DNA of 64,000 nucleotides, from positions 558,001-622,000 of the forward strand of contig NZ_LLWK01000038.1 in the NCBI RefSeq assembly GCF_001529295.1, read 5' to 3'. Shown here piece by piece: positions 43,925 to 52,883 of the stretch. Origin of the DNA: Flavobacterium sp. TAB 87 (GTDB taxonomy: Bacteria; Bacteroidota; Bacteroidia; Flavobacteriales; Flavobacteriaceae). The position numbers were made by a program, and so were the translations under genes. Below the pieces are notes generated by a model that was given only the letters and a program-made list of their open reading frames with translations, did not search any database and had not been told where the DNA came from. Position 1 is the stretch's first letter. Each line of letters opens with the position of its first letter.

Positions 43925-44977
43925 ATGGATAGTACATTTATCATAGAAAAAAGCGTTGTCATTGTTATCGTTTTTGCGGTAACCATGTTAATGGCGATGT
44001 ATTCTACTTGGGCAGAACGTAAAGTAGCTGCTTATTTGCAAGACCGTGTAGGACCAAACCGTGCCGGTTGGGGTGGTTTGATGCAACCACTTGCAGATGG
44101 TTTAAAATTATTTTCGAAAGAAGAGTTTTTCCCAAATACACCCAATAGATTTCTATTTATTGTGGGACCTGCAATTGCAATGAGTACGGCATTAATGACA
44201 AGTGCTGTTATCCCTTGGGGTGATCGCTTGCATTTGTTTGGGCGTGATATTTTATTGCAAGCAACGGATATCAATATCGGATTACTGTATTTTATTGGAG
44301 TAGTTTCGATTGGTATTTACGGTATTATGATTGGTGGTTGGGCATCTAACAATAAGTTCTCTTTGATGGGAGCTGTTCGTGCTGCATCTCAGATGGTATC
44401 GTATGAAGTAGCCATGGGCTTGTCTATTATCGCTTTATTGATGATGACAGGAACACTTTCTTTAAAAGAAATTACCATGCAACAATCTGGAATGAACTGG
44501 AACGTTTTTTATCAACCGTTGTCGTTCTTGATTTTCTTAATTTGTGCATTTGCAGAAACCAACAGAACTCCTTTTGACCTACCAGAGTGTGAGACCGAAC
44601 TAGTGGGTGGATACCATACTGAATACTCGTCTATGAAAATGGGATTCTATTTGTTTGCGGAGTATGCTAATATGTTTATCTCTTCTACTATTATTGCTAT
44701 TTTGTTTTTTGGAGGATATAATTATCCAGGAATGCAATGGATGGTGGATAATGTAGGCGTAAATATTGCAAATCTATTAGGAATGTTAGCCTTGTTTATT
44801 AAACTTTGCTTCTTTATCTTTTTCTACATGTGGGTGCGTTGGACGTTGCCAAGATTTAGATACGATCAACTGATGAATTTAGGTTGGAAAATTTTAATTC
44901 CATTATCAATTATCAATATTATTGTTACTGGAATAGTAATTTTAAGAGCAGATATTATTGCATATTTAGGGTTTTAA
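43925..44977 (+). CDS. nuoH: NADH-quinone oxidoreductase subunit H
   Basis: A 350-residue membrane subunit with eight or nine helices. It carries the conserved WAERKVAAYLQDRVGPNRAG, QPLADGLKLFSKEE and ICAFAETNRTPFDLPECETE, which form the quinone-entry region facing NuoB/D. A 154-base gap with a dispersed hairpin repeat separates it from nuoI. Confidence 0.96.
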   Translation: MDSTFIIEKSVVIVIVFAVTMLMAMYSTWAERKVAAYLQDRVGPNRAGWGGLMQPLADGLKLFSKEEFFPNTPNRFLFIVGPAIAMSTALMTSAVIPWGDRLHLFGRDILLQATDINIGLLYFIGVVSIGIYGIMIGGWASNNKFSLMGAVRAASQMVSYEVAMGLSIIALLMMTGTLSLKEITMQQSGMNWNVFYQPLSFLIFLICAFAETNRTPFDLPECETELVGGYHTEYSSMKMGFYLFAEYANMFISSTIIAILFFGGYNYPGMQWMVDNVGVNIANLLGMLALFIKLCFFIFFYMWVRWTLPRFRYDQLMNLGWKILIPLSIINIIVTGIVILRADIIAYLGF

Positions 44978-44994
44978 TACAAGCAATTAGCCCT

Positions 44995-45070
44995 AGCCCT
45001 GATAGCAGCGAAATCCTTTTTGACCGCCCTAGCGGATAAAAAGATTGGAGTGAATAGCAGGAATAGCTTC
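44995..45070 (+). repeat. Dispersed hairpin repeat, copy 2, inside the nuo operon
   Basis: It begins AGCCCTGATAGCAGCG and ends GAATAGCAGGAATAGCTTC, like copies 1 and 3. The inner arm differs in sequence but still pairs: CTTTTT..CCGC / GCGG..AAAAAG. Preservation of pairing despite sequence change suggests the fold matters. It lies between nuoH and nuoI. Confidence 0.8.
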
Positions 45071-45131
45071 AAATAAATATAATTAAAGTTAGTTTTGGAT
45101 TGGAATCTGAAATTGCAAATCATACATTAAA

Positions 45132-45674
45132 ATGAGTATAGATACGATATCATTATCGGGTAGAAAAAAGGTAGTCTCTAATAAAGAGATGACTTTTTGG
45201 GAAAGCCTTTATTTGGTTGCCATTTTTAAAGGGTTGTGGATTACGATCCAACACCTTTTTACGCGCAAAGTTACCATACATTATCCGGAGCAAATTCGCG
45301 AGCGTAGTCCTGTTTATCGTGGACAACACATGTTGAAACGTGACGAATTGGGTCGTGAAAACTGTACGGCTTGTGGACTTTGTGCCTTGTCGTGTCCTGC
45401 AGAAGCGATTACGATGAAAGCTGAAGAGCGCAAACCAGATGAAAAACATTTGTACCGCGAAGAAAAATATGCGTCAATCTATGAGATTAATATGTTGCGT
45501 TGTATTTTCTGTGGTTTGTGTGAAGAAGCTTGTCCAAAAGATGCCATTTATATGACTATTTCTAAAGAATTGGTGCCTTCGAGTTATGACCGTGAAGATT
45601 TTATTTTCGGTAAAGACCGTTTGGTTATGCCTCTAGAAATGGCGATAAAAAATGCTCAACTTAAAAAAGAATAA
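45132..45674 (+). CDS. nuoI: NADH-quinone oxidoreductase subunit I
   Basis: A 180-residue ferredoxin-like subunit with two [4Fe-4S] motifs, CTACGLCALSCP and CIFCGLCEEACP (clusters N6a and N6b). The N-terminal amphipathic region (FWESLYLVAIFKGLWITIQH) lies along the membrane. It starts after the repeat-containing gap; nuoJ starts three bases after its stop. Confidence 0.96.
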   Translation: MSIDTISLSGRKKVVSNKEMTFWESLYLVAIFKGLWITIQHLFTRKVTIHYPEQIRERSPVYRGQHMLKRDELGRENCTACGLCALSCPAEAITMKAEERKPDEKHLYREEKYASIYEINMLRCIFCGLCEEACPKDAIYMTISKELVPSSYDREDFIFGKDRLVMPLEMAIKNAQLKKE

Positions 45675-45677
45675 TTA

Positions 45678-46190
45678 ATGTCAACAGAACTTATTATATT
45701 TTGTGTTTTAGCGTTCATTACCGTATTGACCGCTTTTTTGACTGTATTTAGTCGAAATCCAATTCACAGTGCCATTTATCTTGTGATCAGTTTCTTTTCG
45801 ATTGCAGGACATTACTTTTTGCTGAATTCCCAATTTTTGGCTGTGGTTCACATCATCGTATACTCGGGAGCCATTATGATTTTGTTTTTGTTTACCATCA
45901 TGTTGATGAACTTAAATGAAAGACATGAAGTGCACCGCCCTAGAATTACGCGTTTGGGAGCAATTGTTTCCTTCATTTTGGTATGTGCTGTCTTAATCGC
46001 ACTCTTCATCAATTCAAAACCAATTGAAGGGGGATATGATTCTACAGGAGAAGATTTTCAATCAATAAAAGTGTTGGGTAAAATATTATTGAACGAATAC
46101 ATGGTTCCGTTTGAGTTTGTTTCTATCTTATTGTTAGTGGCAATGATTGGTACAGTATTATTGTCTAAAAAAGAAAAATTGAAAAAATAA
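45678..46190 (+). CDS. nuoJ: NADH-quinone oxidoreductase subunit J
   Basis: A 170-residue membrane subunit with about five helices. It includes [19 protein letters not shown] and the [20 protein letters not shown] helix with its flexible pi-bulge region. The stop overlaps the nuoK start by one base. Confidence 0.94.
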   Translation: MSTELIIFCVLAFITVLTAFLTVFSRNPIHSAIYLVISFFSIAGHYFLLNSQFLAVVHIIVYSGAIMILFLFTIMLMNLNERHEVHRPRITRLGAIVSFILVCAVLIALFINSKPIEGGYDSTGEDFQSIKVLGKILLNEYMVPFEFVSILLLVAMIGTVLLSKKEKLKK

Positions 46191-46510
46191 TGGAGAATGT
46201 TTTAAATCATATTGGTATTGAAAACTACATTTTTTTAAGTGTCGTGCTTTTTTGCGTGGGTATCTTTGGAGTGTTGTACCGTCGTAATGCCATCATCGTT
46301 TTTATGTCAATCGAAATTATGTTGAATGCAGTCAACTTATTATTTGTAGCGTTTTCGACCTATCATCAAGATGCGCAAGGACAAGTTTTTGTATTCTTTT
46401 CAATGGCAGTAGCTGCCGCGGAAGTAGCAGTTGGATTGGCAATTTTAGTTTCGATATTTAGAAACTTAGGTTCAATTAGTATCGATAATTTAAAAAATTT
46501 AAAAGGATAA
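46190..46510 (+). CDS. nuoK: NADH-quinone oxidoreductase subunit K
   Basis: A 106-residue three-helix subunit. The two conserved membrane glutamates are in [15 protein letters not shown] and [17 protein letters not shown]. It abuts nuoL directly. Confidence 0.95.
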   Translation: MENVLNHIGIENYIFLSVVLFCVGIFGVLYRRNAIIVFMSIEIMLNAVNLLFVAFSTYHQDAQGQVFVFFSMAVAAAEVAVGLAILVSIFRNLGSISIDNLKNLKG

Positions 46511-48400
46511 ATGGAAATGGATACCAACTTAGCTTTAGTCTTAGTTTTAGCTCCCCTTTTGGGATTTTTAATTAATGTTTTCTTCGGAAAAGCATTGGGT
46601 AAAACCGTTTCAGGAATTGTAGGAACACTAGCAGTAGTGGTTTCTTTTGCTGCAACATTAATGTTTTTTTCTCAGATTAGTCAAAATCAACAAGCCATTC
46701 AAATTTCATTATTTGACTGGATTCAAATTAGTACTATAAAAATCGACTTAGGATTTTTATTGGATCAACTGTCTATTTTGTGGTTATTATTTGTAACCGG
46801 AATTGGCGCACTGATTCACATATACTCGATCAGCTACATGCATGACGATGATAATATGCACAAGTATTTTGCATACTTAAACCTATTTATCTTCTTTATG
46901 ATTATGTTGGTTGTGGGTAGCAACTTATTAGTATTATTTATTGGTTGGGAAGGTGTTGGACTTTGTTCGTACTTGTTAATCGGATTTTGGTATAAAAACC
47001 AAGAGTTTAATGATGCGGCTAAGAAAGCTTTCATCATGAACCGTATTGGAGATTTAGGCTTGTTAGTCGGGATTTTTATTATTGGTTCGATGTTCTCTAC
47101 TTTAGATTATGGGACTTTAAAAACAGCAATAGCTACTGAAACAGATTTGGACCTTCCGATGTTGTCGATTGCTGCATTATGTTTGTTTATTGGTGCTTGT
47201 GGTAAATCGGCCCAAATTCCGTTATATACGTGGTTGCCAGATGCAATGGCAGGACCAACGCCAGTGTCGGCTTTGATTCACGCTGCTACGATGGTAACAG
47301 CGGGTATCTTTATGATCACGCGTTTAAATTTTGTTTTTGACTTAACACCAGAAATTCAAAATATAATTGCCATTGTTGGTGGTGCAACAGCAATTTTTGC
47401 TGCAACTATTGGTTTGGTTCAAAATGACATTAAAAAAGTGTTGGCTTATTCAACCGTTTCGCAATTAGGATTTATGTTTATTGCTTTGGGTCTTGGTGCT
47501 TATGAAGTTGCAGTTTTTCACGTAATTACACATGCTTTCTTTAAAGCTTGTTTGTTCTTAGGATCAGGTTCTGTAATTCATGCATTGAATGGTGAACAAG
47601 ACATGCGTAAAATGGGTGGGTTACGTAAAGTGATGCCCATTACATTTTATACTTTCTTAGCTTCTTCATTAGCAATTTCTGGAATGCCATTGTTTTCTGG
47701 TTTTTTCTCTAAAGATGAAATTTTATTAACTGCTTTCGAACACAATAAAGTGCTTTGGGTTGTTGCATCGGTAGCGTCTGTTTTAACTGCGTTTTATATG
47801 TTTAGATTGTTATTCTTGACTTTCTTCAATGACTTTAGAGGAACAACAGAGCAAAAAAATCATTTGCATGAAAGTCCGGCTTTAATTACTATTCCACTAG
47901 TTGTTTTAGGTTTGTTAGCCACTTTTGGAGGATTAATTAGCTTGCCAGGAAATAGCTGGTTGAATCATTATTTAGCACCGTTGTTTTCAAAGGCAGAACA
48001 TGCAGCGCACCAATTGGGTTATATTGAGTATTCGCTAATGGCTTTAGCAGTAGCAGGTGGATTATTAGGAATTATGATAGCCTTTGTAAAATATATCAAA
48101 CGCCAAGAAGTACCTGTCGCTGATGAACATCAAGAAGGGTTTGGTAAGGTGTTGTACAATAAATATTATATTGATGAATTGTATGATACGTTGTTTGTTA
48201 CTTCAACTAATTCTATCTCTAAGTTTTTCAAAAATAAAGTAGAAACTAATTTGTCTGAAGCTTTCTTCGGATTTGGAAGTATAATTGAAGAAATCGCTTT
48301 TCAAGGTAAAAAGATACAAAACGGAAGTATTGGTTTGTATTTGTTTGCTTTTGTACTTGGACTTTGTGCCATCGTTTCTTATTTATTTTTAGCTCAATAA
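46511..48400 (+). CDS. nuoL: NADH-quinone oxidoreductase subunit L
   Basis: A 629-residue antiporter-like proton-pumping subunit. Visible elements are VGSNLLVLFIGWEGVGLCSY with the TM5 Glu, the GACGKSAQIPLYTWLPDAMA and GPTPVSALIHAATMVTAGIF pair, and a DIKKVLAYSTVSQLG helix. The long C-terminal region, with a final helix LYLFAFVLGLCAIVSYLFLA, corresponds to the lateral helix and anchor. Length is standard. Confidence 0.96.
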   Translation: MEMDTNLALVLVLAPLLGFLINVFFGKALGKTVSGIVGTLAVVVSFAATLMFFSQISQNQQAIQISLFDWIQISTIKIDLGFLLDQLSILWLLFVTGIGALIHIYSISYMHDDDNMHKYFAYLNLFIFFMIMLVVGSNLLVLFIGWEGVGLCSYLLIGFWYKNQEFNDAAKKAFIMNRIGDLGLLVGIFIIGSMFSTLDYGTLKTAIATETDLDLPMLSIAALCLFIGACGKSAQIPLYTWLPDAMAGPTPVSALIHAATMVTAGIFMITRLNFVFDLTPEIQNIIAIVGGATAIFAATIGLVQNDIKKVLAYSTVSQLGFMFIALGLGAYEVAVFHVITHAFFKACLFLGSGSVIHALNGEQDMRKMGGLRKVMPITFYTFLASSLAISGMPLFSGFFSKDEILLTAFEHNKVLWVVASVASVLTAFYMFRLLFLTFFNDFRGTTEQKNHLHESPALITIPLVVLGLLATFGGLISLPGNSWLNHYLAPLFSKAEHAAHQLGYIEYSLMALAVAGGLLGIMIAFVKYIKRQEVPVADEHQEGFGKVLYNKYYIDELYDTLFVTSTNSISKFFKNKVETNLSEAFFGFGSIIEEIAFQGKKIQNGSIGLYLFAFVLGLCAIVSYLFLAQ

Positions 48401-48410
48401 TTTACTAACT

Positions 48411-49850
48411 ATGAACGTTTCCCTTATATTAATTATTCTTTTAATCGGCGCTTTTGCTACTTTTTTAGTAGGTAACAAACTCGCATCAAAAGTGGCGTTG
48501 TTATTCAGTTTAGCTGCTTTATGTGGTTCAATTCTTTTATTAAATCAGTTCAACCTAGGCGAAAACATTAACTATATCAGCCAATGGATTGCGCAACCTC
48601 AAATTAGCTTTGCTTTGCAAGGTGACGGTTTAGGTTTGGCGATGGTTTTATTGACGACTGCTTTAACGCCAATTATTATTTTTTCTTCCTTTGGAAATAA
48701 TGTAGAAAATGCCAAAAGCTTTTACGCTTTAGTACTTTTTATGTCTTTTGCAATGGTTGGAACCTTTTTGGCTGCGGATGGTTTATTATACTACATTTTT
48801 TGGGAATTGGCATTAATTCCAATTTACTTCATCGCTCTAATTTGGGGTAATGGTGATACCGAAGAACGCAAGCGAGCAGTAGTAAAATTCTTTATTGTTA
48901 CCTTGGCAGGATCTTTATTTATGTTGGTAGCATTTATCTACTTGTATTCAAAAGCTGGATCATTTATGATCACTGATTTGTATCAATTAGAACTTACAAG
49001 CAAAGAGCAAATGTGGATCTTTGGTGCTTTCTTCTTGGCTTACGCAATTAAGATTCCATTAATTCCTTTTCACTCTTGGCAAGCAAGTGTATACCAAAAA
49101 TCACCAACTGTTGGAACCATGCTTTTGTCTGGTATCATGTTAAAAATGGGATTGTACAGCATCATTCGTTGGCAATTGCCAATTGCTCCACAAGCAGCTC
49201 AAGAGTACATGCCAATTGTTATTGGTTTAGGGATTGCTGGTGTAATTTACGGTTCTATTGTAGCGATGAATCAAAAAGATTTAAAAAGATTATTAGCATA
49301 CTCTTCATTGGCACACGTTGGATTAATTGCCGCGGGAACGTATACTTTAACTTTAGATGGTTTTAGAGGAGCTGTAATGCAAATGATTGCTCATGGATTT
49401 GTGGTAGTTGGATTGTTCTTGGCTTCTGAAGTTATCTTCAGACGTTACGAAACAAGAACCATTGCAGATTTAGGAGGAATTCGCACACAATCTCCCAAGT
49501 TCTCTTCTATGTTTTTAATTTTGGTAATGGCTTCAATTTCACTACCGTCAACTTTTAACTTTGTTGGTGAGTTTACAGTGTTATATAGCTTAGCACAAAT
49601 CAATATATGGTACGCAGCTTTAGGTGGTACAACAATCATTTTAGGTGCATACTACATGTTAAAAATGTACCAAGGAGTTATGTTGGGTGAAACGAATTCT
49701 AAAATGTTTAGAGACGTAACCTTAAATGAAGGAATATCCTTTGGAGTTATAATTGCTGTGTTGTTGTTCTTTGGTTTTTATCCAAAGCCAATTATTGAGT
49801 TGATAACGCCCAGTTTAGAAATCATCTTAAAAACGATTCACAATTCATAA
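48411..49850 (+). CDS. nuoM: NADH-quinone oxidoreductase subunit M
   Basis: A 479-residue antiporter-like subunit. Conserved elements are YYIFWELALIPIYFIALIWG with the TM5 Glu, IKIPLIPFHSWQASVYQKSP, TVGTMLLSGIMLKMGLYSII and DLKRLLAYSSLAHVG. It starts 10 bases after the nuoL stop and is followed by an 88-base gap before nuoN. Confidence 0.95.
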   Translation: MNVSLILIILLIGAFATFLVGNKLASKVALLFSLAALCGSILLLNQFNLGENINYISQWIAQPQISFALQGDGLGLAMVLLTTALTPIIIFSSFGNNVENAKSFYALVLFMSFAMVGTFLAADGLLYYIFWELALIPIYFIALIWGNGDTEERKRAVVKFFIVTLAGSLFMLVAFIYLYSKAGSFMITDLYQLELTSKEQMWIFGAFFLAYAIKIPLIPFHSWQASVYQKSPTVGTMLLSGIMLKMGLYSIIRWQLPIAPQAAQEYMPIVIGLGIAGVIYGSIVAMNQKDLKRLLAYSSLAHVGLIAAGTYTLTLDGFRGAVMQMIAHGFVVVGLFLASEVIFRRYETRTIADLGGIRTQSPKFSSMFLILVMASISLPSTFNFVGEFTVLYSLAQINIWYAALGGTTIILGAYYMLKMYQGVMLGETNSKMFRDVTLNEGISFGVIIAVLLFFGFYPKPIIELITPSLEIILKTIHNS

Positions 49851-49938
49851 TTGAACGGTCAATAAGAATTTAAATAAAAATATAGAATAGCAATTAGAAG
49901 ATACGAATAAACGTAGAGTCTAAATCTCAAGAAAAAAA

Positions 49939-51312
49939 ATGAATACATTAATAGCTATAGTAGGATTAGGGGTTTTATGCCTTGTATTTGAAATTTTCAA
50001 TTTAAGAAAAGGCATTGTTCCAGTTACAATAATTGGATTGTTGGCAGTCTTAGCTTTAACCATTTCAGAGTTTGGTACTTCTGAAAGTTATTATAATAAT
50101 ATGATTGCGACCTCTCAGTTTTCGTTGGGATTCTCCGCTTTATTTATTGTTTTGACTATCTTTTTAGTAGCCTTAAGTTTTAATTTTTACGAAGATCATC
50201 CGACTAAGATCTCCGACTTCGTTGCAATCAAAGTATTTTTATTAGCAGGTGCGGTTGCAATGGTTTCCTTTGGAAATTTAGCTATGTTCTTTCTAGGTAT
50301 CGAAGTGTTGTCGATCGCGCTTTATATTTTAGCTGCTAGTGACCGTTTGAGTCTTAAAAGTAACGAAGCAGGTATGAAGTATTTCTTGATGGGCTCATTC
50401 GCCTCAGGAATTATCCTTTTTGGTATTTGTTTGATCTACGGAGCAATGGGAAGCTTTGATGTTGTTGAAATTAGCGAGTTGTCACAATCAGCAGAATTGC
50501 CTATTTGGTTTCCAATCGGAATTGTATTGTTGACTGTTGGTATGTTTTTTAAAATTGCGGCTGTACCCTTTCACTTTTGGGCTCCAGATGTATATGAAGG
50601 CTCTCCAGCTTTAACAACCACGTTAATGTCAACTTTGGCTAAAGTAGTTGCTATTGCGTCTTTATTTAAATTACTAGAAGTATTAAATGCTGATTTATCA
50701 GATAATTTTAAAATAGTTATTGTTGTCATTTCAATGGCTTCTATGACTGTAGGTAACGTAATGGCATTGCGTCAAGTAAACGTAAAACGTATGTTGGCTT
50801 ACTCTGGTATTTCACACGCAGGTTTTATGTTGATGACTTTATTAACGATTCCAGAATCTGCAGGAACATTGTTGTATTATACTGCGGCTTACAGCTTAGC
50901 GGGAATTGCTGCTTTTACAGTGCTTTTGTATGTATGTAAAAACACACCGTACAACGAAGACATGACCAACTTTCATGGTTTAGGAAAATCGAATCCTTTA
51001 CTGGCAGCGATCTTAACAGCAGCAATGTTGTCTATGGCTGGTATACCGATTTTCTCTGGATTCTTTGCTAAGTTGTTTTTGTTCAACCAAACTATTCAAG
51101 CAGGTTATATTGCTTTAGTGATCGTAGCGGTAATCAACTCTATTATTAGTGTGGGGTATTACTTTAAATTACTATTGGTTATGTATACAAAAGAACCTAA
51201 TGAGAAAAGAACAGCCACTCCAATTTTAATTTACGGTGTAGCAATAGTTTCTATTCTTTTAAATATTATTATCGGATTAAATCCATCTTTAGTTTTGGAT
51301 ATTATTAAATAG
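49939..51312 (+). CDS. nuoN: NADH-quinone oxidoreductase subunit N
   Basis: A 457-residue antiporter-like subunit. Conserved elements are AMFFLGIEVLSIALYILAAS, FKIAAVPFHFWAPDVYEGSP, NVKRMLAYSGISHAGFML and MLSMAGIPIFSGFFAKLFLF. It is the last gene of the operon, closed by a terminator 18 bases downstream. Confidence 0.95.
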   Translation: MNTLIAIVGLGVLCLVFEIFNLRKGIVPVTIIGLLAVLALTISEFGTSESYYNNMIATSQFSLGFSALFIVLTIFLVALSFNFYEDHPTKISDFVAIKVFLLAGAVAMVSFGNLAMFFLGIEVLSIALYILAASDRLSLKSNEAGMKYFLMGSFASGIILFGICLIYGAMGSFDVVEISELSQSAELPIWFPIGIVLLTVGMFFKIAAVPFHFWAPDVYEGSPALTTTLMSTLAKVVAIASLFKLLEVLNADLSDNFKIVIVVISMASMTVGNVMALRQVNVKRMLAYSGISHAGFMLMTLLTIPESAGTLLYYTAAYSLAGIAAFTVLLYVCKNTPYNEDMTNFHGLGKSNPLLAAILTAAMLSMAGIPIFSGFFAKLFLFNQTIQAGYIALVIVAVINSIISVGYYFKLLLVMYTKEPNEKRTATPILIYGVAIVSILLNIIIGLNPSLVLDIIK

Positions 51313-51330
51313 TAAACAAAGTCAAATTAT

Positions 51331-51361
51331 AAAAAAGCCATCACTTGTTGATGGCTTTTTT
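51331..51361 (+). terminator. Terminator of the nuo operon
   Basis: 13-bp perfect stem AAAAAAGCCATCA (51331-51343) / TGATGGCTTTTTT (51349-51361) with a five-base loop. Confidence 0.9.
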
Positions 51362-51411
51362 TATGCGATGAAAGGCAAAGTGAATGAAGATGTTAAATAT
51401 AATATAGCAGT

Positions 51412-51443
51412 TTGAGGACATCAGAGAAATAATATTATATTTG
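51412..51443 (+). promoter_or_regulatory. Promoter for the Bax-inhibitor-like gene
   Basis: TTG (51412-51414), 21 bases, TATATTTG (51436-51443), 22 bases before the ATG. Confidence 0.55.
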
Positions 51444-51465
51444 ATGAAAAATTAATTAAACTACA

Positions 51466-52233
51466 ATGGAATTTAAATCTAATAACCCTTTTTTAAGTAA
51501 TAAGCGTTTTTCAAATACAGCGGTACAAGAAAAAGTACACCACGCTGAAATTATTGATTACGGACAAGAAATGTCATTGTCTGGAACAATTAATAAAACA
51601 GCATTATTATTTATGATTTTGGTTGCTTCTGCTATGGTAACGTGGTGGATGTCATTTAACGGAATGAATGTAATGTTGCCCGCTATTGGAGGTGCAGTAG
51701 TTGGATTGATTTTAGTAGTGATCGCGGCTTTTAAACCACAATATTCGGGTTATTTAGCACCTGGTTACGCTTTATTTGAAGGATTATTTATTGGTGGAAT
51801 TTCTGCCATCTTCGAAGCAATGTATCCTGGAATTGTAATGCAAGCAGTTGGATGTACGTTAGTGACATTTATGGTTTGTTTGGGGTTGTATAAATTTAAG
51901 ATAGTAAAAGTAACAGAGCGTTTTAAATCGGTGGTAATTGCGGCAACTTTAGCAATTGCGACATATTATTTAATTTCGTGGTTGTTCTCGATGTTTACGA
52001 GTTTCGTTCCCGTTCATTACGGAAATTCAATGATGAGTATCGGAATAAGTGTGTTCGTAATTATAATAGCTGCTTTAAACTTATTTTTAGATTTTGATCA
52101 AATAGAAAAAGGAGTGCAACAACGCATGCCAAAATTCATGGAATGGTTTGGTGCTATGGGCTTAATGATTACCTTGGTTTGGTTGTATATAGAATTCTTG
52201 CGTTTGCTATCTAAATTGGCTAGTAAAGACTAA
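51466..52233 (+). CDS. Bax inhibitor-1/YccA-family membrane protein
   Basis: A 255-residue integral membrane protein with an N-terminal cytoplasmic tail of about 45 residues, then seven hydrophobic segments. The family features are ISAIFEAMYPGIVMQAVGCT and the C-terminal LNLFLDFDQIEKGVQQRMPK, then MEWFGAMGLMITLVWLYIEF. The acidic pair in DFDQIE belongs to the region that senses pH or Ca2+ in characterised homologues. Role here unknown; membrane stress handling is likely for the family. Single gene with its own promoter and terminator. Confidence 0.9.
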   Translation: MEFKSNNPFLSNKRFSNTAVQEKVHHAEIIDYGQEMSLSGTINKTALLFMILVASAMVTWWMSFNGMNVMLPAIGGAVVGLILVVIAAFKPQYSGYLAPGYALFEGLFIGGISAIFEAMYPGIVMQAVGCTLVTFMVCLGLYKFKIVKVTERFKSVVIAATLAIATYYLISWLFSMFTSFVPVHYGNSMMSIGISVFVIIIAALNLFLDFDQIEKGVQQRMPKFMEWFGAMGLMITLVWLYIEFLRLLSKLASKD

Positions 52234-52253
52234 GTAAAATATAGATATATATA

Positions 52254-52289
52254 AAAAAAAGCTTTCTGAATTTCAGAAAGCTTTTTTTT
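52254..52289. terminator. Bidirectional terminator between the Bax-inhibitor-like gene and the PAS gene
   Basis: Stem AAAAAAAGCTTTCTG / CAGAAAGCTTTTTTT with a five-base loop (AATTT) and long A and T flanks. The right arm touches the last codon of the convergent PAS gene at 52288. Confidence 0.88.
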
Positions 52290-52794
52290 ATACTGTTTTT
52301 TCAAAGGCTACAAAATGAGTTAAATTACCTTTATTGTTAAAGATAGGAACTCCCATAATTTCACATTTATAAGTTGATCCATCTTTTTTGTAGTTCACAA
52401 CTGTTTGCTCAAAAGGTTCTTGTGCGTTTATAGAAGCTCTAATTTGCTTAGAAATTAAAGGAGAGGTTTCTTTTCCTTGAAACATTTTGGGAGTTTGACC
52501 TAAAACCTCAACCTCCGTATACCCATTCATTTGATGCATTCTATTCGAAGCAAATATTATTTCGAGTTTCGGAGTAGTCACAATGATGACTACTTGTTGT
52601 AATTTGTCTAATAAATTATAATTGAAATTTTGCCAAGAGTTTTTTAAAGCTAAATTCTTCAATCGAATGTTATCGATGCAAGAGCGCTTAACACTTACAA
52701 ATGCATCCGAATAATACTCTACCGAAACGATCGGGAAAGACGAATTTTGTCTGGATTGATGGTGAGCTACAATGGCATCTTCGTAAGCATTCAT
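52288..52794 (-). CDS. Stand-alone PAS-domain protein (LOV-like, lacking the photoactive Cys)
   Basis: A 168-residue protein whose C-terminal 110 residues form a PAS domain of the LOV-like subtype: VVIIVTTPKLEIIFASNRMH, NGYTEVEVLGQTPKMFQGKE, then NYKKDGSTYKCEI and GNLTHFVAFEKTV. In LOV photoreceptors the loop reads GRNCRFLQ; here it is GQTPKMFQ (99-106) with Pro102 at the cysteine position, so flavin-adduct photochemistry is not expected. The N-terminus is helical. There is no output domain, so it is either a partner for another signalling protein or a ligand binder. It sits upstream of dinB on the same strand, which is incidental as far as I can see. Confidence 0.82.
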   Translation of the reverse strand: MNAYEDAIVAHHQSRQNSSFPIVSVEYYSDAFVSVKRSCIDNIRLKNLALKNSWQNFNYNLLDKLQQVVIIVTTPKLEIIFASNRMHQMNGYTEVEVLGQTPKMFQGKETSPLISKQIRASINAQEPFEQTVVNYKKDGSTYKCEIMGVPIFNNKGNLTHFVAFEKTV

Positions 52795-52883
52795 TAGATT
52801 ATAACTTTAAGATTTGATCAAAGATAATTCTAAATGACGAAACAACTTACGTTTTAAGATGTTTTAACGCTTGTTTAATAGCT

